NCBI GenBank assembly: GCA_016720775.1
Contig: JADKJX010000001.1
Span: forward strand, 1,093,501 to 1,157,500
DNA: 64,000 nucleotides
Reading direction: 5' to 3'
DNA from: Chitinophagaceae bacterium
GTDB taxonomy: Bacteria; Bacteroidota; Bacteroidia; Chitinophagales; Chitinophagaceae
In this document: piece after piece, positions 16,532 through 25,938 of the stretch
Position numbering within the stretch: position 1 is the first letter of the stretch
Layout of the letters: each line of letters starts with the position of its first letter
Program-made: the position numbers and the translations under genes
The notes under the pieces: generated by a model
What the model saw: the letters and a program-made list of their open reading frames with translations, nothing else
What the model was told of the DNA's origin: nothing
Database searches by the model: none

Positions 16532-17125
16532 TTAAAAATGATAAGCCAGTGAAACCGAACCCGGCCCGCCACTTAATTCCAGCTTTTCAACCAGGCCATC
16601 TAATTTTTTACCGTGTTTATGATGGATAAAATAATTGACCGCATCATACAGTAATAAAAATCCACCCTGCATCATGATGGAGTTGCCATAGCCTTTCAGT
16701 TTGGCAGGATCAGTACGGCTCTTGCTTCTTTCTGTCATGTACAGTCCGGCAGCAATATATGCAACATCAAGCCCGGTATTGAAGATGTAGGTCTTCTCGC
16801 TTTTACTTTGGTGTTTGAGCACTGCAAGTAAAGTGGGGTTGTCGATTTTTTCCATACCGGCGCCCCAGTAACCAAGTCCTGCAAATGCAAGATTGATGGC
16901 ACCCCATTGCACATTCATCTGGTGAAAATAGCGCATCTCCTTGTTGTGGGTTTTGGTGGCAATACCACTTACCAGCAAATTTGCGGCTGACCAGCCGGCT
17001 AAGACCAGCATGGATTTTTTGGTGATGCCGACCCTTTCTTTTTCGAACTTATACAACACCTCTTTTTGCGAAAAAGAGGAAAGGGCTATGCTGATGAACC
17101 CGCCAAGCAGTATGAGTTTCTTCAT
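16532..17125 (-). CDS. exported or membrane protein of unknown function (DUF6992-like)
   Basis: This 197-residue protein has a signal peptide ending SSFSQ and several moderately hydrophobic helices (residues 38-56, 75-92, 112-130, 152-170). It resembles small Bacteroidota-only proteins of the DUF6992 type, but I rely on general appearance and cannot confirm the family. Conserved-looking features are the KTHN, HQMNVQWGAINLA and FIHHKHGKK segments. It lies downstream of a lipoprotein gene in the same direction. Confidence 0.6.
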   Translation of the reverse strand: MKKLILLGGFISIALSSFSQKEVLYKFEKERVGITKKSMLVLAGWSAANLLVSGIATKTHNKEMRYFHQMNVQWGAINLAFAGLGYWGAGMEKIDNPTLLAVLKHQSKSEKTYIFNTGLDVAYIAAGLYMTERSKSRTDPAKLKGYGNSIMMQGGFLLLYDAVNYFIHHKHGKKLDGLVEKLELSGGPGSVSLAYHF

Positions 17126-17170
17126 ATTTTATTTTTTTCAAAATACGAAACAATGATCAGTTCAGATTGT

Positions 17171-17869
17171 TCAGGGAAACAGTTTTATTTTCACCGGCTT
17201 AAGCTCCTGCTGTATCCTTATTGATCCGCCTTCGGATGTACTTTGTTTCAGGTCAATTTCCCGGTACAGTTTACATGCTATTGCCAGGGTTTTTGCTTTC
17301 TGTCTTTTTAATTCTTTTTCCGGAATTACAAGACCGGTATCCGGCCCCGGCTGGCTGAAATGAAAACTGCTATCGGTATTGGTGCTGTACACTTCTACAT
17401 GATCCGCTGCAGTTAAAGGAGCCGATTGATAAGTAATGGTAAGATCTTTTTTTCTGCCTGTTTCTTTTCCTGTACCGGTTAAGGTAAAAGGCGAAAAAAT
17501 AAATTCGTTATCAAATCTTTTTCCATGGGTATTGGTAAAACTAATGATGTGCCTGCCGTAAAAACTGCTTACCGGTTTGTGTGTGCTGTAATAAGCGCCG
17601 CCGGTAGTGCTGCTGTCCACTTTTAATTTTTCACCATCAAAGGCAACGTTGCTGCTGTCATTTAATACGAGTGTGGTTCCGGCATTACCGGCAAAACGGA
17701 ACTGGCAGGTTACGTCCACATTTTCATCGCCCTCTTCATGGCTGATAAAATAATCCATATAAATTTTGTCCTGGTTCACGTCCTTACTATCGCCTATTTC
17801 ATTGCTGCTGCAGGCAGTAAGGGTGGTTGCTGCTAAAACAAGGCTGGTAAAAAGGGATTTTTTTTTCAT
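17171..17869 (-). CDS. hypothetical lipoprotein
   Basis: About 232 residues. I place the start at ATG 17869 (MKKKSLF), giving a signal peptide with lipobox TACS near residue 20. The mature part is beta-rich with many Thr and Ser and no recognisable catalytic motif. It is divergent from secA and upstream of the DUF6992-like gene on the minus strand. Function is unknown. Confidence 0.6.
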   Translation of the reverse strand: MKKKSLFTSLVLAATTLTACSSNEIGDSKDVNQDKIYMDYFISHEEGDENVDVTCQFRFAGNAGTTLVLNDSSNVAFDGEKLKVDSSTTGGAYYSTHKPVSSFYGRHIISFTNTHGKRFDNEFIFSPFTLTGTGKETGRKKDLTITYQSAPLTAADHVEVYSTNTDSSFHFSQPGPDTGLVIPEKELKRQKAKTLAIACKLYREIDLKQSTSEGGSIRIQQELKPVKIKLFP

Positions 17870-17991
17870 AATTAGTATCATGTGCTGTTTATACGGTTCC
17901 AGGCTAAGAAGTTAGTTAACAAAAGATTAAAGCCTGCAAAAAAGGCTTCCGGCCGGTTTCATTCGCCTCAACTCATACCCCAAACATTTAC

Positions 17992-17999
17992 TACCTTTG
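17992..17999 (+). promoter_or_regulatory. -7 element (TACCTTTG) upstream of secA
   Basis: TACCTTTG matches the Bacteroidota -7 consensus TAnnTTTG and lies 127 bases before the secA ATG. There is no TTG at the expected -33 spacing. A GC-rich inverted pair (CCGCCCCGGCGG, then CGGGGG) follows immediately and would be at the start of the leader. Confidence 0.35.
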
Positions 18000-18125
18000 T
18001 CCGCCCCGGCGGAACGGGGGAACAGGTTCTGTCATTATGGCTCGAAATTGTTTTAAGCACCATATTTGACAATACAATGGTCTTTATAATAACGTATTTA
18101 TACAATACCCAACAACACTGAATTT

Positions 18126-21100
18126 ATGATCGGAGCTATTTCAAAACTTTTTGGCGGCAATAAAAGCGAAAAGGATGTAAAGAAGATAACCCCACAGGTT
18201 GAAAAGATCAACCGTTTTTTTACAGAATACCAATCCCTCAGTAATGACGAATTAAGGAATAAGACCAATGAGTTCAAACAACGCATTGCTTCTCACCTTA
18301 CAGCCATTGATAACCAGATCAACGATAAAAAAACCGCAGCCGAAGAATTGCCCATTGCCGATATCAATGGCAGGGATATCATCTATAAGGAAATTGATGA
18401 TCTGAAAAAAGAAAGAGACAGTCAGCTGGAAGTAGTGCTGCTGGAAATTTTACCAGAATCATTTGCCGTGGTGAAAGAAACCAGCCGGCGTTTTAAAGAG
18501 AACAGCACATTGGAATGTACGGCCACCGAACTGGATAAAGCATTGGCTGTTAAAAAAAGATAGCCTGACCATCCAGGGTGATAAAGCCATTTATAAGAAC
18601 AGCTGGACCGCAGGTGGCAGTATTGTTACCTGGAACATGGTTCACTATGATGTGCAGTTGATCGGTGGTGCTGTGTTGCACTCCGGTAAAATTGCCGAGA
18701 TGGCAACGGGTGAAGGTAAGACCCTGGTGAGTACCCTGCCTGCTTACTTAAATGCACTTTCCGGCGAAGGCGTGCATATTGTTACCGTGAATGATTACCT
18801 GGCCAAAAGGGACAGTGAGTGGAATGGCCCCATCTTTGAATTTTTAGGACTGCGGGTTGACTGTATCGATAAGCATGAACCCAATGGCGATGCCCGCCGC
18901 AATGCATACAACGCCGATATTGTTTACGGCACCAACAACGAATTTGGTTTTGATTACTTACGGGATAATATGGTGCATACGCCGCAGGAAATGGTGCAGC
19001 GCAAACATCATTTTGCCATGGTGGATGAGGTGGATAGTGTATTGATCGATGATGCCCGTACGCCGTTAATCATCAGCGGGCCGGTTGGGCACAGCGATAA
19101 CACCCAACAGTTCTTCGACCTGAAACCACGTATTGAAAAATTAGTGGAAGCACAGCGGAAAGCGGTGAACCAGTTTTTGATTGAAGCAAAGAAAAAAATT
19201 GCCGAAGGAAATGATGACCCCAAAGACGGTGGTTTGGCGCTGATGAGGGCACACCGTGGTTTGCCAAAGAACAGTGCGCTGATCAAATTCCTGAGTGAGC
19301 CGGGTAACCGGGTGAAACTGCAGAAGAGTGAAAATTATTATTTGGCCGATCAGCAAAAAGAAATGCCGAAAGTTGACGCCGAATTATTCTTTAACATCGA
19401 TGAAAAAAATAACCAGGTAGATCTTACCGACCAGGGCATACAATTAATTACAAGGGCCGGGGAAGATCCCGAGTTCTTCATCATACCAGACATCGCCACC
19501 AAACTTTCTGAAATTGAAAAAGGCAGTTTGAGCGATGATGAGAAGTTGCATCGCAAAGAAGCATTGCTGAATGATTATGCGTTGAAGGCAGATCGTATTC
19601 ACACGGTACAGCAGTTATTAAAAGCCTATACCTTATTTGATAAAGACATTGAGTACGTGGTATTGGATGGGGCTGTTAAAATTGTGGATGAGCAAACCGG
19701 CCGTATCCTGGATGGCAGAAGATATTCTGATGGTTTGCACCAGGCCATTGAAGCCAAGGAAAATGTGAAGATCGAAGCATCTACACAAACCTATGCAACG
19801 GTTACACTGCAGAACTATTTCAGGATGTATCACAAACTTGCCGGTATGACCGGTACGGCCGAAACAGAAGCTGCAGAGTTCTGGAGCATTTACAAACTGG
19901 ATGTGGTAACCATTCCTACCAACGTAAAAGCTATTCGTAAAGACGACCAGGATTTTGTTTATAAAACAAAAAGGGAAAAATATAAAGCAGTTATTGATGA
20001 AGTGGAAAGGTTGAGAAGTATCGGAAGGCCTTCGCTGGTTGGTACCACTTCGGTGGAAGTGAGTGAATTGCTGGCAAGGATGCTGAAGCAAAAAAATATT
20101 CCGCATAATGTATTGAACGCAAAACAACATGCCAAGGAAGCGCAGGTTGTTGCCGAAGCCGGACTGGCGGGCGCCGTTACCATTGCAACCAATATGGCTG
20201 GTCGTGGTACGGATATTAAACTCGGACCCGGCGTTAAAGAAGCAGGTGGCCTGGCCATCATCGGTACCGAGCGTCATGAAAGCCGTCGTGTAGACAGGCA
20301 GTTGCGTGGCCGCGCCGGTCGTCAGGGTGATCCCGGTAGCTCCAGCTTTTTTGTTTCACTGGAAGATGACCTGATGCGTATGTTCGGCAGCGAACGTATT
20401 GCCGGGCTCATGGACCGGATGGGATATAAAGAAGGCGAAGTGATACAACACAGCATGATCACCAAATCTATTGAAAGGGCGCAGAAGAAAGTGGAAGAAA
20501 ACAACTTCGGCATCCGTAAGCGTTTGCTGGAGTATGATGACGTGATGAACAAGCAGCGTAACGTGGTTTACAAAAAACGAAATCATGCTTTGTTTGGAGA
20601 AAGACTGGCGCTTGACCTGGACAACGCCTTTTATTCCGTTGCCAATGGTCTCATCAATTCGTTCAAGGAATTAAACGACCACGAAGGATTTAAACTGGCA
20701 GCGATAGTCAATTTTGGTATTGATACTGCTATCACCGCATCTGAACTGGATAAGGAAGACGAGCACGTATTGAGCGATCGTTTGTATAATGAAGCCATCA
20801 CCCAGTATCGCCGTAAAACAGATGCAGTGGTTCAACAAACATTGCCCATCATAAAAAATATCCGCAAAGAGCAGGGTAACCATATCGAAAATGTGGCGGT
20901 GCCGTTCACCGATGGTAAAAAACAGATACAGGCGCTTGCCAACCTCGATAAATATTTAGCTACCGAAGGAAGAGAACTGAATGATGCATTGGAGCGCAAC
21001 ATTACGTTGGCGTTGATCGATGATGCATGGAAAGAACATTTACGTGCCATGGATGACCTGCGCCACAGTGTACAAACCGCAGGCTACGAACAAAAAGATC

Positions 21101-21459
21101 CGCTGGTGATTTATAAGATCGAAGCCTTTAATGCCTTTAAGCAGATGGATGACCAGGTGAACAAAGATATTGTGAGTTTCCTTTGCCATGCACAGATACC
21201 GATGGAGCAGACCAATGCCGGGCAGATACGTGAAGGACGTGAGCGCAAGACAGACATGAGCAAGATGCGCCAGCGCAAAGAAGAGTTTGCAACGGCAGGC
21301 GGCGGCCCCGAGCAGTTAAGTGCAGAGAATGATTACATCGATCCTTCAGAAAATATCAAGCAGGAACCCATCCGTGTGGAAAAAGCGCCGGGACGAAATG
21401 ATCCCTGTCCTTGCGGCAGTGGCAAGAAGTACAAACATTGCCATGGGAAGGATGTGTAA
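18126..21459 (+). CDS. secA: preprotein translocase ATPase SecA, frame broken once in this sequence
   Basis: SecA drives export through SecYEG. The first 145 codons (from ATG 18126) end at a TAG just after a run of seven A at 18552-18558. Dropping one A restores a continuous frame (VKKDSLTIQGDKAIYKNSW) into the remaining ~960 codons. Motifs are ATGEGKT (Walker A), MVDEVDSVLIDDART (DEAD-like), the MAGRGTDIKLG and RQLRGRAGRQGDPGSS helicase motifs, and a C-terminal SEC-C zinc motif (CPCGSGKKYKHCH). The length of about 1100 residues suits Bacteroidota SecA. The break is most likely a sequencing indel, since secA is essential. Confidence 0.93.
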
Positions 21460-21465
21460 GAATTT

Positions 21466-21523
21466 GGGCTAAAGCCCGTAAAGCATTTATTTCAATTGCC
21501 CGGCCCTTAAGGGCCGGGCAATT
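21466..21523. repeat. composite palindromic element, copy 4, missing its right outer arm
   Basis: The left outer arm is GGGCTAAAGCCC (21466-21477) and a 30-bp perfect TTAA-centred palindrome lies at 21494-21523. The expected right arm is absent. Instead the sequence runs into a relic of an aldehyde dehydrogenase 3' end (21527-21559). Confidence 0.85.
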
Positions 21524-21526
21524 CAT

Positions 21527-21559
21527 TTAATACCCCGCCTTCACTCCACCAATATTCCT
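21527..21559 (-). pseudogene. relic of an aldehyde dehydrogenase C-terminus
   Basis: On the minus strand this stretch reads RNIGGVKAGY and a stop. The intact gene 1.4 kb away (22912-23811) ends ENIGGAKAGY and a stop, so nine of the last ten codon positions carry the same or a near-identical residue. Each copy lies next to a palindromic element, which suggests that element-plus-tail was duplicated around the alcohol dehydrogenase gene. Confidence 0.55.
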
Positions 21560-21675
21560 GTATTTTAAAATATGGGAAACATGTAATTTCTTTCAAAATA
21601 CATGTAACACCTGGTATTAAAAGTGTGTCTAATTTTATATTGTAATAATGCAATTACAAGTTAAACATAAGCACA

Positions 21676-22791
21676 ATGACAACCATAGCAACACCAATCA
21701 AACAAGAGAAATCAAATGGTTCTTTCACGGATAATAATCAAACTGATAAAACCATGAAAGCACTGGTTTATCATGGCCCCGGCAAAAAATCCTGGGAAGA
21801 TAAACCAAAACCAGGGATCAAAGAACCGACAGACGCCGTTGTTAAGATCCTTAAAACAACCATTTGTGGTACCGATCTGCATATCATGAAAGGGGATGTT
21901 CCGGCTGTTACAGACGGAAGAATCATAGGCCATGAGGGAGTTGGTATTATAGAAGAAGTTGGAAATGCGGTAAGCAATTTTAAAAAAGGAGACCATGTTC
22001 TCATATCCTGTATCACTTCCTGCGGCAAATGTGAATATTGTAAGAAAGCAATGTATTCGCATTGCGAAAAAGGCGGATGGATACTAGGAAACTTAATTGA
22101 CGGTTGCCAGGCCGAGTATGTACGGATACCTTATGCAGACAATAGCCTGTATCCCATTCCGGCAGGGGCCGATGAAGAAGCACTGGTAATGTTAAGTGAT
22201 ATTTTACCAACGGGATTTGAATGTGGAGTACTTAATGGAAAAGTTAAACCAGGAGATACCATTGCTATTGTTGGAGCCGGCCCCATCGGAATGGCTGCCC
22301 TGTTAACGGCACAGTTTTTTTCCCCGGCCGAAATTATCATGATAGACCTGGATGATAATCGTTTGAATGTTTCGAAAACATTTGGGGCAACCAACATAAT
22401 TAACAGCAGTAGCGAAAATGTAATAGAAAAGATCATGAACTTAACAAATGGAAAGGGGGTGGATACTGCCATAGAAGCGGTTGGTGTAGCAGCCACATTT
22501 GAATTGTGTGAGGGTATCGTAGCAGCTGGTGGCCGCATTGCCAATATAGGCGTTCATGGAAAACCTGTTACACTTCACATGGAAACACTGTGGTCACGGA
22601 ATATTACAATTACCACACAGCTTGTTGATACATCCACTACGCCCATGCTTTTCAAAACGGTTCAATCTAAAAAGATCGATCCTAATAAACTGATCACTCA
22701 TCATTTTAGACTGGACCAGGTAATGGAGGCTTACGAAACTTTTGGAAATGCAGGAAAAGAAAAAGCACTGAAAGTAATATTGACTGCTTAA
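21676..22791 (+). CDS. zinc-dependent medium-chain alcohol dehydrogenase
   Basis: This 371-residue MDR-family enzyme oxidises an alcohol or reduces an aldehyde with NAD(P). Catalytic-zinc ligands are in CGTDLH and GHEGVG, four structural Cys are in CGKCEYCKKAMYSHC, and the Rossmann motif is GAGPIGMAA. An N-terminal extension of 26 residues precedes MKALVYHGPG, so the start could also be that internal ATG. It is the only plus-strand gene between secA and the deoxyribose genes and is flanked by palindromic elements. Proximity to deoC suggests acetaldehyde as a substrate, but this is inference. Confidence 0.9.
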   Translation: MTTIATPIKQEKSNGSFTDNNQTDKTMKALVYHGPGKKSWEDKPKPGIKEPTDAVVKILKTTICGTDLHIMKGDVPAVTDGRIIGHEGVGIIEEVGNAVSNFKKGDHVLISCITSCGKCEYCKKAMYSHCEKGGWILGNLIDGCQAEYVRIPYADNSLYPIPAGADEEALVMLSDILPTGFECGVLNGKVKPGDTIAIVGAGPIGMAALLTAQFFSPAEIIMIDLDDNRLNVSKTFGATNIINSSSENVIEKIMNLTNGKGVDTAIEAVGVAATFELCEGIVAAGGRIANIGVHGKPVTLHMETLWSRNITITTQLVDTSTTPMLFKTVQSKKIDPNKLITHHFRLDQVMEAYETFGNAGKEKALKVILTA

Positions 22792-22800
22792 TATGAAATT

Positions 22801-22888
22801 GGGCTAAAGCCCAGGGGGATATCAATTTCAATTGCCCCGCTCTTAAGAGCGGGGCAATTCATTTATAACTCATTCCGGGCTTTAGCCC
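22801..22888. repeat. composite palindromic element, copy 5
   Basis: Outer arms lie at 22801-22812 and 22877-22888. The 30-bp inner palindrome at 22830-22859 is perfect but has GCTC/GAGC where other copies have GGCC/GGCC, so both arms changed together. Confidence 0.9.
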
Positions 22889-22911
22889 AATAGCGCAATT
22901 CTTTACTGTAA

Positions 22912-23811
22912 TCAATACCCCGCTTTCGCCCCGCCGATATTCTCGATCGGGTGCCAGGTGGTTTTTATTTCCTGGAAGTCCATGATGAAGTAAGGAGATT
23001 GCCCGGTAGCATCAGCCCATTTTACTTTATCGTACAGCACAACTCTTTTTACATTCAGGGAAGATTTTTCTTTGATCATTTTTTGAGTTACAGCATCCCC
23101 TTCGCAATAAGCAGTAGCATTTACGTCCATGTGATCAGCAAAGAAGGGAACCAGTTCAGAAACTTTACCGGTAAGGATATTCACCACGCCTCCCGGCAGA
23201 TCAGAGCTGTTGAGCACTTCGGCGAATGTTACTGCACAAAGCGGTTTGGTATGCGAAGCAAGGATGATACAGGTATTTCCGCCGGCGATGATGGGGGCAA
23301 TTACAGAAACCAAACCCAGCAATGAGTCGTTTTGTGGTGCGATGGCCGCCACCACACCGGTTGGCTCAGGAACAGAAAAATTAAAATGCGAGGAAGCTAC
23401 CGGGTTTACTGCACTGAATAGTTGCTGAAATTTATCGCACCAGCCGCTGTAATAAATTAAGCGGTCAATACAAAGGTTCACTTCATTTTCTGCCTGCACT
23501 TTGGTTGACTCCTGTTTCATCAGTTCATCAATGAATTGTGCTTTTCTTCCTTCCAGCATTTCGGCAATGCGGTATAAAATTTGTCCACGGTTAAAAGCTG
23601 CTCTTCCGCTCCATCCGCCAAAAGCGCCACGGGCTGCAACAACAGCGTCACGAAAATCTTTCCTGGAACCAAGACAAACGTTAGCAAGTTTTTCTCCTTT
23701 AGCATTTGTAGCAATATAATATCTACCAGACTCGGTTCTTGGAAATTGTCCCCCGATGTAGAGTTTGTAAGTTTTTAAAACTTCAAGTCTGCTTTCTAAT
23801 GTCTTTGCCAT
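22912..23811 (-). CDS. short aldehyde-dehydrogenase-like protein lacking the catalytic half
   Basis: At 299 residues this is about 190 shorter than a normal ALDH. The N-terminal NAD-binding region is recognisable (KLYIGGQFPRTESG, NRGQILYRIAEMLE, IAPQNDSLLGLVSVIAPIIAGGNT, LPGGVVNILTG). The LELGGK and GQxC catalytic region is absent, so it should not be a working dehydrogenase. It pairs with the full ALDH at 24369-25847, as in ALDH16-type proteins where an active and a degenerate ALDH domain are joined. A structural or scaffolding role is therefore plausible. It ends next to palindromic copy 5. Confidence 0.85.
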   Translation of the reverse strand: MAKTLESRLEVLKTYKLYIGGQFPRTESGRYYIATNAKGEKLANVCLGSRKDFRDAVVAARGAFGGWSGRAAFNRGQILYRIAEMLEGRKAQFIDELMKQESTKVQAENEVNLCIDRLIYYSGWCDKFQQLFSAVNPVASSHFNFSVPEPTGVVAAIAPQNDSLLGLVSVIAPIIAGGNTCIILASHTKPLCAVTFAEVLNSSDLPGGVVNILTGKVSELVPFFADHMDVNATAYCEGDAVTQKMIKEKSSLNVKRVVLYDKVKWADATGQSPYFIMDFQEIKTTWHPIENIGGAKAGY

Positions 23812-23818
23812 TTTTTTT

Positions 23819-24375
23819 CGTTTAAAACGTTTAAGCCGTTTAATTCGTTTCAGGGTTCTTTTTACGCAAGCCTTTTACATCTGATTTCAGTAGGTAGCTG
23901 ATAAACTTTTGTAACATTGTACTGATTCGAACCACTAACAAGTACAACTCTTCGAATTGTTCCTTGTTTATATATTTTCTGTCTAATGCCCTGTACAATT
24001 GTGACCTTAATTCGCAACATGATCCCTTTGAATATCCCAGAAATAATATGAATTCATTTTTTGTTCCTCTTTCAAAACCCTCAGCTATGTTATCCATAAT
24101 CGACCCTGAAGACCCTTCAATCTGTCCAATTAATCTGAAATTTCTTTTTAAAGCATCACCGTCAATGATTTGCCCTAATTTATCACATAACTCCCTACTT
24201 ACTTTCCATACATCTAAGTCCTCAAACCTTTTAATAGTTGCCATGTGGAACGTTTCAAGGTTTAAAAATCGTTTAAAAATGTTTAAGTCGTTAGGATCTA
24301 ATTGCCGGAGAAAGAAGTTATTTTTCTCAACCCTTAAACGTCTTAAACCTTGAAACGATTGAAACGTTTTAAACG
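23819..24375. mobile_element. inverted-repeat cassette carrying an S23/IVP gene
   Basis: The 557-bp segment begins with CGTTTAAAACGTTT (23819-23832) and ends with its exact reverse complement (24362-24375). Inside each end are further degenerate TTTAAACG words. The only gene inside is the four-helix-bundle gene, whose first and last codons lie in or against the repeats. The right-hand 130 bp closely resembles, in inverted orientation, the gene-free element at 35966-36126 (shared AAGGGTTGAG and AACTTCTTT core). It splits an operon of two ALDH genes. Confidence 0.55.
23840..24244 (-). CDS. four-helix-bundle protein (S23 / 23S rRNA intervening-sequence family)
   Basis: About 134 residues from ATG 24244 (MATIKRFEDLDVWK). 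Family landmarks are the FEDLDVWK start, DNIAEGFERGTKNEF in the second helix and FLGYSKGSCCELRSQL. Such proteins are encoded within 23S rRNA intervening sequences, by stand-alone loci and, as Avd, by diversity-generating retroelements; they bind nucleic acid as pentamers in the Avd case. No reverse transcriptase or rRNA is in this window. The longer upstream frame is repeat translation. Its last four residues (PETN) come from the left repeat of the cassette. Confidence 0.88.
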   Translation of the reverse strand: MATIKRFEDLDVWKVSRELCDKLGQIIDGDALKRNFRLIGQIEGSSGSIMDNIAEGFERGTKNEFILFLGYSKGSCCELRSQLYRALDRKYINKEQFEELYLLVVRISTMLQKFISYLLKSDVKGLRKKNPETN

Positions 24376-25847
24376 ATATTAACATACGCATTCAATCCAT
24401 GCACACCACCCTCTCTTCCGTATCCACTTTCTTTGTATCCGCCGAATGGTGAACCTGGATCAAATTTGTTGAACGTATTTGCCCAAACAACACCCGCCCT
24501 TAATTTGGTTGTCATATTGAATATCTTGGAACCCTTGTCTGTCCACACTCCGGCGGAGAGGCCATAAGGCGTGTTGTTTGCTTTTTCAATTACTTCGTCA
24601 TCTGTGCGGAAACTTTGAATTGCCAATACCGGCCCAAAAATTTCTTCCTGGGCAATGCGGTTGCTTTGTGCCACATTGGTGAAGATTGTTGGCCTGCAGA
24701 AGAATCCTTTTTTCGGCAAAGCACATGAACTCTGGTACATTTCGGCACCTTCCTGCTGACCGATCTTGATGTATTTATTGATGATGTCTAGTTGCGCTTT
24801 TGAATTGATAGCACCGATGTCGGTGTTCTTATCAATAGGATCACCAACGATCAATGTTTCCAGCCTGTCTTTTAATTTACGAACCACTTCTTTAAAAACA
24901 GATTCCTGTACATAGAGGCGTGAACCTGCACAACAAACATGCCCCTGGTTAAAAAATATTCCGTTGATCACACCTTCTACTGCCTGGTCGAGCGGTGCAT
25001 CATCAAAAATGATGTTGGCGGCTTTGCCTCCCAGTTCAAGTGTTGCTTTTTTGTTGGTGCCTGCAATGGCACGCTGAATTATTTTTCCAACTTCGGTTGA
25101 ACCGGTGAATGCAATTTTATTAATATCAGGATGATTAACAATAGCAGCACCGGTTGCTCCTGCGCCGGTTATGATGTTCACAACGCCGGGAGGAAGATCT
25201 GCTTCCTGTATGATCTCCGCAAGCTTTAATGCTGTTAGTGAAGTATTCTCCGCTGGTTTTAAAACAACCGTATTGCCACATGCCAGTGCCGGTGCAATTT
25301 TCCAGGCAGCCATCAGCAATGGGAAATTCCAGGGAATGATCTGCCCGGCAACACCCAATGGTTCTGTTCTGCGGTTTGGAAAAGCATATTCCAGTTTATC
25401 GGCCCAGCCAGCATAATAAAAGAAATGATTGGCAGCAGTAGGCACATCAAAGTCACGGCTCTCCCGGATGGGCTTACCACCATCCAGTGTTTCAATGATG
25501 GCAAACTCTCTTGCACGTTCCTGTATCATACGGGCAATTCGATAAATATATTTTGCCCGTTCTGCAGGTGGCATTTTTTTCCAGGTCTTAGCATACGCAT
25601 TTCTTGCGGCAGTCACGGCTTTGTTCACATCGGCTCCATTCGCTTCAGCGATCATGGATAATTTTTCTTCTGTGGCCGGGTTGATGGTTGGAAAATATTT
25701 TTTGCTCTGCGGCTTCTCCATTTTCCCGTTGATGAACAACTCGTACTGCGGATCTATTTTAGCAGCGCTTTTACTTTCGGGAGCAGGAGCCAGGCTCCTG
25801 GCGGAATCAAACTTTAATTTTATTGTATTGCTTTTTTTTGTTGCCAT
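24369..25847 (-). CDS. NAD-dependent aldehyde dehydrogenase
   Basis: This 492-residue, full-length ALDH has WNFPLLMAAWKIAPALACGNT, FTGSTEVGK, ELGGKAANIIFDDA with the general-base Glu, and GQGHVCCAGSR-like NQGHVCCAGSR with the catalytic Cys. It closes with SPFGGYKESGYGREGG. It lies directly downstream of deoC, which releases acetaldehyde, so oxidation of acetaldehyde is its likely role. Its final codons read GTT TAA, where the stop comes from the CGTTTAAAACG repeat at 24362-24375. The degenerate ALDH gene follows beyond the S23 cassette. Confidence 0.92.
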   Translation of the reverse strand: MATKKSNTIKLKFDSARSLAPAPESKSAAKIDPQYELFINGKMEKPQSKKYFPTINPATEEKLSMIAEANGADVNKAVTAARNAYAKTWKKMPPAERAKYIYRIARMIQERAREFAIIETLDGGKPIRESRDFDVPTAANHFFYYAGWADKLEYAFPNRRTEPLGVAGQIIPWNFPLLMAAWKIAPALACGNTVVLKPAENTSLTALKLAEIIQEADLPPGVVNIITGAGATGAAIVNHPDINKIAFTGSTEVGKIIQRAIAGTNKKATLELGGKAANIIFDDAPLDQAVEGVINGIFFNQGHVCCAGSRLYVQESVFKEVVRKLKDRLETLIVGDPIDKNTDIGAINSKAQLDIINKYIKIGQQEGAEMYQSSCALPKKGFFCRPTIFTNVAQSNRIAQEEIFGPVLAIQSFRTDDEVIEKANNTPYGLSAGVWTDKGSKIFNMTTKLRAGVVWANTFNKFDPGSPFGGYKESGYGREGGVHGLNAYVNIV

Positions 25848-25853
25848 TGAACT

Positions 25854-25935
25854 CGTTTAAGTCGTTTAAAATCGTTTAAGACGTTTAAAGGTTTTAAAAC
25901 GTTGAAACGATTTGAACGTTGCAACGTTTTAAACG
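25854..25935. repeat. TTTAAACG-type repeat between deoC and the ALDH gene
   Basis: This 82-base spacer is built almost entirely of CGTTTAAG, CGTTTAAAATCG, AAAGGTTTTAAAACG and AACGTTTTAAACG words. It is related to the ends of the S23 cassette and to 35966-36126. No gene is inside. Confidence 0.7.
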
Positions 25936-25938
25936 GTA

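Noticed and set aside
18552..18563. Programmed frameshift or slippage in secA
   Set aside because: Possible in principle, but identical-type homopolymer breaks occur in unrelated genes in this sequence, so an indel error is simpler.
23840..24244. Diversity-generating retroelement (the four-helix protein as Avd)
   Set aside because: No reverse transcriptase, template repeat or variable repeat is found nearby.
23964..24353. Plus-strand open frame opposite the S23 gene
   Set aside because: It is the complement of a well-supported minus-strand gene plus repeat sequence.
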